A stretch of 10,804 bases of DNA from an uncultured Eubacterium sp. (GTDB taxonomy: Bacteria; Bacillota; Clostridia; Lachnospirales; Lachnospiraceae). The stretch spans positions 1-10,804 of the forward strand of contig URYE01000081.1 of NCBI GenBank assembly GCA_900551945.1, in the 5' to 3' direction. The translations under genes and the position numbers were made by a program. Shown here in pieces: positions 1 to 6,107 of this stretch (position 1 is its first letter; every line of letters starts with the position of its first letter). Below the pieces are notes generated by a model. The model saw only the letters and a program-made list of their open reading frames with translations, made no database searches and was not told the origin of the DNA.

Positions 1-2385
1 TGGCACAAATACTGGCAGGAGCATGACACCTTCCACACCGACGTGTGGGATTTCTCCAAGCCCAAGTATTATGTGCTGGATATGTTCCCCTATCCCTCCG
101 GTGTGGGCCTCCATGCCGGTCACCCCGAGGGCTACACCGCAACCGACATCATGTCCCGCATGAAGCGGATGCAGGGCTATAATGTGCTGCACCCCATGGG
201 CTATGACTCCTTCGGCCTGCCCGCCGAGCAGTATGCAGTCTCCACCGGCCATCATCCCGACGGCTTTACCCAGGAGAACATCAAAACCTTCTCCCGGCAG
301 CTGCAAGAGCTGGGCTTTGACTACGACTGGTCGAAGATGATTGCCACCTCCGATCCCTCCTTCTATAAGTGGACTCAGTGGATATTTAAGAAGTTATATG
401 AAGACGGTTTTGCAAAATATATTGATATGCCAGTAAACTGGTGTGAAGAATTGGGAACAGTTCTTTCTAACGATGAAGTTATTGACGGAAAGTCTGAAAG
501 AGGTGGTTATCCTGTAATTCGTAAGAATATGAAACAGTGGGTAATCGACCAGCCAGCATTTGCTGAAGCACTTCTTGAAGGGCTTGATGAGATAGATTGG
601 CCAGAGTCAACAAAGGAAATGCAAAGACACTGGATTGGAAAGTCAGAAGGTGTTGAAGTTGACTTTAAGATAGTAGGTGGTGGAGAATTTTCTATCTATA
701 CTACTTGTATAGAAACAATATATGGTATTACATTTATGGTACTTGCACCAGATGGACAGACTGTAAAAGACCTTATGCCTAGAATTGAAAATAAGGAAGA
801 AGTTCAAGCTTATATCAACGAAACTTTAAAGAAAAATGATATGGATAGAACTGAACTTAATAAGACTAAGTCTGGTTGTCAGTTAAAGGGCGTATATGCA
901 GTTAATCCTGTAAATGGCAAAGAAGTTCCATTATTTATTGGTGACTTTGTACTTGCCAATTACGGTACAGGTGCAGTTATGGCTGTTCCTACACATGACC
1001 AACGTGATTTTGAATATGCTAAGGCTCATAATATCGATATGGTTCAAGTAATTGAAGGTGGTGATGTAACTGAAAAGGCATTTGAAAAGGGCGAGTATTT
1101 AGGAAAGGGCTGTAAGCTTATTAATTCAGAAGAATTTAGTGGTCTTACAGTTGAAGAAGCTAAAGAAGCTATTACTGAAAAAGTTGTTAAAATGGGAGTT
1201 GGTCGTAAGAAAGTCAATTATCATTTTAGAGAGTGGATATTTGCAAGACAAAGATACTGGGGAGAACCAGTGCCTGTATGGTATGAAGAAGACGGTACAA
1301 TTCATGTACTTGATGATGAAGAACTTCCACTTATCTTACCTGAACTTGAAGATTATAAGGGTAAAAATGGAAAAGCTCCTCTTGAAAATGCAGTTGAATG
1401 GAAGAAGTATGAAAAGAATGGTGTTAAAGGCACAAGAGAAACTTCAACAATGCCAGGTAGTGCAGGTTCAAGCTGGTATTATTTAAGATATATTGACCCT
1501 GATAACGACAAGGAATTTGCTAATCAAGAGTTATTAAAGCATTGGATGCCTGTTGACCTTTATATTGGTGGTCCAGAACATGCTGTAGGTCATCTTATGT
1601 ATTCAAGAATTTGGAATCATTATCTTTATGACAAGGGATTATCACCCGTTAAAGAACCATTTAAGAAGCTTGTTCATCAAGGTATGATTTTAGGTTCAAA
1701 TGGTATCAAGATGGGTAAGAGATTTCCTGAGTTTGTCGTTAATCCTAGTGACATTGTAAGAGATTACGGTGCAGATACGTTAAGACTTTATGAAATGTTT
1801 ATGGGTCCACTTGAAGCTTCTAAGCCTTGGAGTCAGCAGGGTGTTGAAGGTGCGAGAAGATTTATTAACAAGGTATGGAATTTCTTTACAGACGAAAGTC
1901 ATATTGTTAAGGAAAATGAAGGCTCTCTTGCTAAGGTATACAACCAGACTGTTAAAAAGGTAACAAGTGACTTTGAAGAATTAGGCTTTAATACTGCTAT
2001 CAGTCAGATGATGATATTTATTAACAATGTAACTAAGGCTGGAAAATGCCCTGTTGAATATGCAGAAGGCTTTATTAAGATGTTTTCTTGTATATGTCCT
2101 CATGTTGGCGAGGAACTTTGGGAAATCTTAGGTCATGAAGGTACTATTGCTTACGAAAAATGGCCTGAATTTGATGAAGCTGCTATCGTTGAAGATACAG
2201 TTACTATCGGTGTTCAGGTTAATGGTAAGGTTAGAGGTACTGTTGAACTTGCTGTTGATGAGGATGAGGCTTCTGCTAAGGAAAAGGCTAAGGCTGTTGA
2301 AGGCGTTGCAAGAGCAATTGATGGCAAGACAATTGTTAAGGAAATCTACATTAAGGGTAAGATTTTAAATATTGTTGTGAAGTAA
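1..2385 (+). CDS. leuS: Leucyl-tRNA synthetase, 5' end outside the window
   Basis: Class Ia aminoacyl-tRNA synthetase that charges tRNA-Leu with leucine in the cytoplasm. The frame is open from base 1 (WHKYWQEHDTF, a typical LeuRS N-terminus), so about a dozen residues are missing; the GTG at 43 is internal. Of 794 visible residues, 38-41 are the HIGH-type motif (HAGH after PYPSG), about 220-400 the CP1 editing domain with AVPTHDQRD at bases 982-1008, then REWIFARQRYWGEP, the KMSKS-loop equivalent KMGKR at 1708-1722, the anticodon-binding region with GADTLRLYEMFMGPLE, and a C-terminal domain beginning VNGKVRG. Oddities: the editing motif normally read as TTRPDT is TTCIET (700-717), KMSKS is KMGKR, and bases 1 to about 370 are GC-rich while the rest is AT-rich. 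No simple terminator follows; a large palindrome starts 9 bases after the stop. Identity is near certain; the integrity of the 5' part is not. Confidence 0.97.
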   Translation, partial: WHKYWQEHDTFHTDVWDFSKPKYYVLDMFPYPSGVGLHAGHPEGYTATDIMSRMKRMQGYNVLHPMGYDSFGLPAEQYAVSTGHHPDGFTQENIKTFSRQLQELGFDYDWSKMIATSDPSFYKWTQWIFKKLYEDGFAKYIDMPVNWCEELGTVLSNDEVIDGKSERGGYPVIRKNMKQWVIDQPAFAEALLEGLDEIDWPESTKEMQRHWIGKSEGVEVDFKIVGGGEFSIYTTCIETIYGITFMVLAPDGQTVKDLMPRIENKEEVQAYINETLKKNDMDRTELNKTKSGCQLKGVYAVNPVNGKEVPLFIGDFVLANYGTGAVMAVPTHDQRDFEYAKAHNIDMVQVIEGGDVTEKAFEKGEYLGKGCKLINSEEFSGLTVEEAKEAITEKVVKMGVGRKKVNYHFREWIFARQRYWGEPVPVWYEEDGTIHVLDDEELPLILPELEDYKGKNGKAPLENAVEWKKYEKNGVKGTRETSTMPGSAGSSWYYLRYIDPDNDKEFANQELLKHWMPVDLYIGGPEHAVGHLMYSRIWNHYLYDKGLSPVKEPFKKLVHQGMILGSNGIKMGKRFPEFVVNPSDIVRDYGADTLRLYEMFMGPLEASKPWSQQGVEGARRFINKVWNFFTDESHIVKENEGSLAKVYNQTVKKVTSDFEELGFNTAISQMMIFINNVTKAGKCPVEYAEGFIKMFSCICPHVGEELWEILGHEGTIAYEKWPEFDEAAIVEDTVTIGVQVNGKVRGTVELAVDEDEASAKEKAKAVEGVARAIDGKTIVKEIYIKGKILNIVVK
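361..382. other. Abrupt base-composition and codon-use boundary inside leuS
   Basis: Upstream of here codons end mostly in G or C (CCC for Pro, GGC for Gly, CTG for Leu, ACC for Thr). Downstream they end mostly in A or T (CCA/CCT, GGT/GGA, CTT/TTA). By hand count, bases 61-120 have 34 G+C of 60 and bases 421-480 have 22 of 60. The switch falls in the conserved stretch coding for YKWTQW, and the frame is kept across it. This is seen directly; whether it is an assembly chimera or real recombination is inference. Confidence 0.85.
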
Positions 2386-2504
2386 GATAATGTTTTATGT
2401 AGTGTGTTGGCAGACGTAAAAAGGAGCTGTATTTTATAGTTGATGGATAAAAGCTAAGTAATTCTAAGATGTGCTGAAAAAATGATGAAAACGAATGTGA
2501 ACGC

Positions 2505-2539
2505 AACTTGAGAAACTCACAAAATGAGTTTCTCAAGTT
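2505..2539. repeat. Perfect 15-bp hairpin inside family 1 element
   Basis: AACTTGAGAAACTCA at 2505-2519 is exactly the reverse complement of TGAGTTTCTCAAGTT at 2525-2539, leaving a 5-base loop CAAAA. No run of T follows, so it is not a standard intrinsic terminator. It is the most stable local structure in the element. Confidence 0.9.
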
Positions 2540-2551
2540 ATCGCGACAGTC

Positions 2552-2645
2552 GCCAAGGTCTTGTGTAAACACAGACTTTGGCTCGTTGTTCGCGTAAATG
2601 AATGCGACGTCGTGTCGCTCATTGCTTGAACCGACGTCCTGTCGG
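2552..2645. repeat. Three consecutive smaller hairpins inside family 1 element
   Basis: GCCAAGGTCT (2552-2561) pairs with AGACTTTGGC (2573-2582) with one G-T pair, and partial GCGA/TCGC pairing outside extends it. GCGAC (2604-2608) pairs with GTCGC (2614-2618). CCGAC (2631-2635) pairs with GTCGG (2641-2645). Together with the 2505-2539 hairpin and the long arms this would make a multi-branched fold. This part is noticeably richer in CG dinucleotides than its surroundings. Confidence 0.75.
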
Positions 2646-2696
2646 GTCATCACTGTGTATTTAACGCACAACTAAGAACTATTTAGCTTTTACCAT

Positions 2697-2811
2697 ATAC
2701 AATAAAATACAGCCCCTTCTTACGTCTGCTTTTCTACATTGTTTTATATTTTATAAGATTTTGATAAACTTGGAGTTGTAATTTGTGTAAATATGTTTTG
2801 GAGTGCTGTGA
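2697..2811. repeat. Direct repeat copy 1 (right arm of family 1 element plus flank)
   Basis: This stretch (AATAAAATACAGCCCCTTCT onward, including the right arm) is repeated about 147 bases downstream. Shared blocks include CTGCTTTTCTACATTGTTTT, TTTTATAAGATTTTGA and CTTGGAGTTGTA. The copy therefore reaches well past the end of the inverted repeat. Confidence 0.8.
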
Positions 2812-2843
2812 GTGAGGATAGAATTGTTTTAATTTAGCGAATG

Positions 2844-2960
2844 ATATAAAACAGTCCCTTCTTACATCTGCTTTTCTACATTGTTTTTATTTTATAAGAT
2901 TTTGAGAAGAAGCTTGGAGTTGTATATTTGTGTAGATATGTATAATATGTTTTTGTGAGT
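2844..2960. repeat. Direct repeat copy 2 (extra right arm of family 1 element)
   Basis: Second, diverged copy of 2697-2811, with the same order of blocks: CCCTTCTTACATCTGC, TTTTCTACATTG, TTTTATAAGATTTTGA, CTTGGAGTTGTA and a GTGTAGATATG end. It has no matching left arm next to it. It may be a remnant of an older element or a tandem duplication. Beyond it, 2961-3122 is AT-rich and I see nothing I can name. Confidence 0.8.
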
Positions 2961-3122
2961 ATGGACAACATTGTGCAATTTTTTAAATTTGCTTATTTAT
3001 AGATACTAAGAAAAATTTTATTGAGTTTGTTGTGATATATTTTTTGGTGTAAGTGTGGCGTATGGAGATTGATATTATAAATTGCTGAGTTTGCATAAGA
3101 GTTTATGAATTGTTGTGATGAC

Positions 3123-3151
3123 TTGAGAAAATAAGAGAGTGAGTTTATTAT
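3123..3151 (+). promoter_or_regulatory. Candidate sigma-A promoter for the AEC permease
   Basis: TTGAGA (3123-3128) and TATTAT (3146-3151) are separated by 17 bases, each one mismatch from the consensus. Transcription would start near 3158, giving a leader of roughly 78 bases. In such AT-rich DNA chance matches are common, so this is only a candidate. Confidence 0.45.
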
Positions 3152-3235
3152 AGGTGTGTTGGAGTGATTTATTAATAGAAAAATAAAATGGGATTTTGGA
3201 TAAGTTTTGGAAGTTTTTAGGATTGGAGAAAGAAA

Positions 3236-4222
3236 ATGGATAGTTTTGTTTATAGTTTGAATGCTACGATACCTATTTTTCTTGTTATGGTATTGGGTGG
3301 CGTTATTAAAAAGCTGGGTGTTATAGATGACCATTTTGCGAAAAAGGCTAATAAGTATGTGTTTGATGTTGCGCTTCCTGTTATGTTGTTTCGTGATATA
3401 GCTTCTGCGGATATGACATCTCAGTTTGATGCTAAGTTTGTCTTTTATTGTATGTTTGTAACTATATTTATGTTTGTTGCGATATGGGTGCTTACGGAAA
3501 TTTTTATGAAAGACGATACGATGAAGGGTAGCTTTGTGCAAGGTTCTTGTAGAAGTAGTGCGGCTATTCTTGGTATGGCATTTATACAGAATATGTACTC
3601 TGATACGGGAATGGCTCCGCTTATGATTGTGTCAGCAGTTCCATTTTTTAATATAATATCAGTAATTATTCTTACTTTTAAAGCTCACCCAGAATTAAAG
3701 AAAGAAAATGTTTCGCAAGACAATATTAGCAATAATAAAAACAAGCTGAAAACTATTAAAAAGGCTTGTATTAACATATTAAAGAACCCTATTATTATAG
3801 GTATATTTTTAGGACTTCCATTTTCACTTCTTCATGTTCAATTTCCAGTGTTTATGCAAAAGACGATTAACAGTATAGCTCAAACTGCCACTCCTATTGC
3901 GTTAATTGTTATCGGAGCAAGTTTTGAAGGCAGAAAGGCTATAAAGAAGATAAAGCCTACAATTATAGCGACATTTATTAAGCTTATAGGGCTTGGAGCT
4001 GTATTTATGCCACTTGGTATATTTATTGGCTTTAGAAATCAAGAACTTATGGCTATTCTTATAATGCTTGCGTCACCTACAACAGTAAGTAGTTATATTA
4101 TGGCTGAAAATATGGACAACGACGGTGTGCTTGCGTCAAGTATTATAGTTCTTACAACGGTGCTTTCGTCTATTACACTTACGGGCTGGATATTTATTCT
4201 TAGGTGGTTTGGGCTTGTATAA
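3236..4222 (+). CDS. AEC (auxin efflux carrier) family permease
   Basis: Integral membrane secondary transporter of the AEC family, related to bacterial malate and other organic-acid permeases; the substrate cannot be read from sequence. At 328 residues it is of usual length. Hydrophobic segments fill about 10-27, 43-57, 68-90, 106-119, 127-148, 185-200, 215-230, 242-265, 270-290 and 298-322, consistent with about ten helices. A charged loop (151-183) divides the two halves. Family-type stretches are GSFVQGSCRSSAAILG (98-113), NPIIIGI (184-190) and SPTTVSSYIMAENM (280-293). GGAG at 3225-3228 lies 7 bases before the ATG, which supports the start. No hairpin terminator follows; the scfA promoter begins 31 bases after the stop. 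It lies upstream of the SCIFF locus on the same strand but appears to have its own promoter, so a shared role is unproven. Confidence 0.9.
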   Translation: MDSFVYSLNATIPIFLVMVLGGVIKKLGVIDDHFAKKANKYVFDVALPVMLFRDIASADMTSQFDAKFVFYCMFVTIFMFVAIWVLTEIFMKDDTMKGSFVQGSCRSSAAILGMAFIQNMYSDTGMAPLMIVSAVPFFNIISVIILTFKAHPELKKENVSQDNISNNKNKLKTIKKACINILKNPIIIGIFLGLPFSLLHVQFPVFMQKTINSIAQTATPIALIVIGASFEGRKAIKKIKPTIIATFIKLIGLGAVFMPLGIFIGFRNQELMAILIMLASPTTVSSYIMAENMDNDGVLASSIIVLTTVLSSITLTGWIFILRWFGLV

Positions 4223-4253
4223 TTATTTTATAAAAATAAAAATAAAAAAGAAA

Positions 4254-4282
4254 TTGAAATGAAATAATCTATATGATATAAT
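4254..4282 (+). promoter_or_regulatory. Strong sigma-A promoter of scfA
   Basis: TTGAAA (4254-4259) and a perfect TATAAT (4277-4282) with the ideal 17-base spacer. Transcription should start near 4289, giving a leader of about 27 bases that ends in the ribosome binding site. It is the best promoter match in the window. Confidence 0.85.
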
Positions 4283-4302
4283 GACTTTTAGTTTATAATA
4301 AA

Positions 4303-4309
4303 AGGAGGT
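4303..4309 (+). promoter_or_regulatory. Near-perfect ribosome binding site of scfA
   Basis: AGGAGGT at 4303-4309 ends 6 bases before the GTG at 4316. It fixes the start of this short gene and predicts strong translation, in contrast to the weak site in front of scfB. Confidence 0.9.
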
Positions 4310-4315
4310 ATTGTC

Positions 4316-4462
4316 GTGAAGCATATTAAGACAATCAGCAACCGCGTATTAAAGGATACAATGAAGCATGGTGGATGTGGCGAATGTCAGACATCATGTC
4401 AGTCAGCTTGTAAGACATCATGTACAGTTGGAAATCAGAGCTGCGAGAACAAGAATAACTAA
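4316..4462 (+). CDS. scfA: SCIFF ranthipeptide precursor (six cysteines in forty-five residues)
   Basis: A 48-residue peptide starting at GTG and the substrate of the radical SAM maturase ScfB. The N-terminal part (1-18, MKHIKTISNRVLKDTMKH) acts as leader in this family. The C-terminal part has six cysteines at 21, 24, 28, 32, 36 and 43 in the pattern GGCGECQTSCQSACKTSC followed by TVGNQSCE, the hallmark of SCIFF peptides (the CteA type of Clostridium thermocellum). From memory, the first mapped crosslink in characterised members joins Cys32 to Thr37; both residues sit at exactly those positions here. There is no signal peptide. The strong promoter, strong ribosome binding site and following terminator suggest the precursor is made in excess over its maturase. 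The gene is easily missed because of its length and GTG start. The biological role of SCIFF peptides is not settled. Confidence 0.96.
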   Translation: MKHIKTISNRVLKDTMKHGGCGECQTSCQSACKTSCTVGNQSCENKNN

Positions 4463-4480
4463 TATTTATTTTTGAAGTAG

Positions 4481-4519
4481 TAAGAGAGTGTGAAGACATT
4501 TTGACACTCTCTTATTTTC
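4481..4519 (+). terminator. Intrinsic terminator between scfA and scfB
   Basis: TAAGAGAGTGT (4481-4491) pairs perfectly with ACACTCTCTTA (4504-4514), followed by TTTTCT. It lies 18 bases after the scfA stop. It would end most transcripts after scfA, so scfB depends on read-through or on a weak promoter in 4520-4700. I see only poor promoter matches there, such as TTGGGT with TATATA 17 bases on. Confidence 0.85.
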
Positions 4520-4714
4520 TCAAGAATTGCATTTAATTGATTTTTTGTATGCAGTATTGGGTATGTTCTTAGGCTAATGTATATAAGCTTTATATATTAG
4601 AAAGTCAGAATGACGTATCTGATAACTTGATATTAAGAATAATTGGGAAGTTCTATGATATTTGTATAGAATACCTAAAAATATTAACATAAATAAAGAA
4701 ATGAGAATGAAAGA

Positions 4715-6073
4715 ATGGTACATCAGTATAAAAATAACGGATATAACATTGTGTTAGATGTTAATAGTGGTTCGGTGCATATCGTTGATGATGTTGTATA
4801 TGACACATTAGAATTATATGAAGACCACACATTTGAAGAAATAATTAATAAATTAGAAGAAAAATATCCAGATAACGATATAAGAGAAGCATATTCAGAA
4901 ATTACTGAATTAAAAGAAGCTGGTCAATTATTTACAGAAGATATTTATGAAAATTATATAGACTCATTTAAAGATAGACAGACAGTAGTTAAGGCACTCT
5001 GTCTTCACATTGCACATGATTGTAACCTTGCTTGTAAGTACTGCTTTGCAGAAGAAGGTGAGTATCATGGCAGACGTGCATTGATGAGCTTTGAAGTTGG
5101 TAAAAAGGCACTTGATTTCCTTGTGGCTAATTCAGGCTCAAGAAGAAATCTTGAAGTTGATTTTTTTGGTGGTGAGCCAACAATGAACTTTGAAGTTGTA
5201 AAACAGCTTGTTGAATATGGAAGAAGTATTGAAGAAGCTAACAACAAGAAGTTTAGATTTACACTCACAACTAATGGTATACTTCTTAACGATGAAATTC
5301 TTGAGTTTGCTAATAAGGAAATGTCAAATGTCGTATTAAGTATAGATGGTCGTAAAGAGATTAATGACCTTATGCGTCCTACAAGAAATAATCATGGAAG
5401 TTCATATGATATTATTATGCCTAAGTTTAAGAAGGTGGCAGAAAGCAGAAATCAGATGAATTATTATGTAAGAGGAACATTTACACATAATAATCTTGAC
5501 TTTTCAAAAGATGTATTCCATCTTGCAGATGAGGGCTTTGAGCAGATATCAGTAGAGCCTGTTGTAGCACAGCCTACAGATGATTACGCAATAAGAGAAG
5601 AAGATATTCCAACAATATTAGAGCAATATGACATACTTGCTAAGGAACTTGTAAAGAGAAAGAAAGCAGGAAATGGTTTCAATTTCTTCCACTTTATGAT
5701 TGACTTAAATGGTGGTCCATGTGTAGCAAAGAGATTATCAGGATGTGGTTCAGGCTGTGAATATTTAGCCGTTACACCTTGGGGCGATTTCTATCCATGT
5801 CATCAGTTCGTTGGTAACGAAGATTTCCTTATGGGAAATGTTGACGAGGGAATTATAAGAAATGATATAGCAGACGAATTTAAAAGCTGTAATGTTTACT
5901 CAAAGGAAAAATGTAAAAAGTGTTTTGCTAAGTTTTTCTGTAGTGGTGGTTGTGCAGCAAATTCATATAATTTCCACGGCAATATCAATGACGCTTATGA
6001 CGTTGGTTGTGAATTGCAGAAAAAGAGAGTTGAGTGCGCTATAATGATTAAAGCTGCACTTGCTGATAAATAA
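4715..6073 (+). CDS. scfB: SCIFF radical SAM maturase (thioether-forming)
   Basis: Cytoplasmic radical SAM/SPASM enzyme, 452 residues, that by family (CteB type) forms thioether links between cysteines and acceptor residues in ScfA. The N-terminal ~85 residues (YNIVLDVNSGSVHIVDDVVYD onward, in part) match the RiPP recognition element that binds the leader. The radical SAM cluster motif CX3CX2C is C103, C107, C110, and DFFGGEPT (149-156) is the SAM-binding GGEP motif. The C-terminal SPASM region carries C336, C344, C348, C362, C400, C403, C409, C413 and C432, enough for two auxiliary 4Fe-4S clusters. The ATG at 4715 is chosen because MVHQYKNNGYNIVLDVNSG matches the family N-terminus; the upstream AGAATGAAAG is a weak ribosome site. 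secDF begins 34 bases after the stop, so the two are probably cotranscribed. Confidence 0.96.
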   Translation: MVHQYKNNGYNIVLDVNSGSVHIVDDVVYDTLELYEDHTFEEIINKLEEKYPDNDIREAYSEITELKEAGQLFTEDIYENYIDSFKDRQTVVKALCLHIAHDCNLACKYCFAEEGEYHGRRALMSFEVGKKALDFLVANSGSRRNLEVDFFGGEPTMNFEVVKQLVEYGRSIEEANNKKFRFTLTTNGILLNDEILEFANKEMSNVVLSIDGRKEINDLMRPTRNNHGSSYDIIMPKFKKVAESRNQMNYYVRGTFTHNNLDFSKDVFHLADEGFEQISVEPVVAQPTDDYAIREEDIPTILEQYDILAKELVKRKKAGNGFNFFHFMIDLNGGPCVAKRLSGCGSGCEYLAVTPWGDFYPCHQFVGNEDFLMGNVDEGIIRNDIADEFKSCNVYSKEKCKKCFAKFFCSGGCAANSYNFHGNINDAYDVGCELQKKRVECAIMIKAALADK

Positions 6074-6107
6074 GTAAATATATAAGGTGAAGGGAGATTT
6101 ACAAGCA

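Larger units (their letters stand above)
2394..2738. repeat. Composite palindromic repeat element (family 1) between leuS and the AEC permease
   Basis: Long imperfect inverted repeat. The left arm, 2410-2466 (starting GCAGACGTAA), pairs with the reverse complement of 2674-2729 (ending TTACGTCTGC) at most positions. Weaker pairing continues outward to about 2394 and 2738 through ATGTAG/CTACAT. The roughly 200 bases between the arms hold several hairpins. There is no transposase, and the only sizeable frame, on the minus strand, runs through the hairpins. The layout fits a MITE-like non-autonomous element or a structured RNA locus with a long closing helix; the sequence does not decide between them. 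It may also end leuS transcription, although no U-tract follows the strong stems. Confidence 0.85.

Noticed and set aside
43..45. GTG at 43 as leuS start
   Set aside because: The frame stays open upstream to base 1 and those residues (WHKYWQEHDTFHTD) match the LeuRS N-terminus.
2351..2671. Minus-strand open frame of 106 codons after leuS
   Set aside because: It runs through the hairpins of the family 1 palindrome and overlaps the leuS end. Its sequence is dictated by the repeat, with no ribosome site or recognisable domain. Similar frames in relatives would reflect repeat copies, not protein selection.
2993..3541. Minus-strand open frame of 182 codons
   Set aside because: It is antisense to the promoter region and first third of the AEC permease and is made of low-complexity Lys/His/Asn/Ile residues typical of antisense AT-rich DNA.
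3236..4222. AEC permease as the exporter of the SCIFF peptide
   Set aside because: AEC proteins carry small organic acids, the gene has its own apparent promoter, and nothing but proximity supports the link.
4520..4700. Riboswitch or strong promoter before scfB
   Set aside because: I found no recognisable aptamer and only poor promoter matches; the AT-rich sequence gives no firm structure.
6087..6107. GTG at 6087 as secDF start
   Set aside because: It has no properly spaced ribosome site. AGGGAG lies downstream of it and fits the ATG at 6108.
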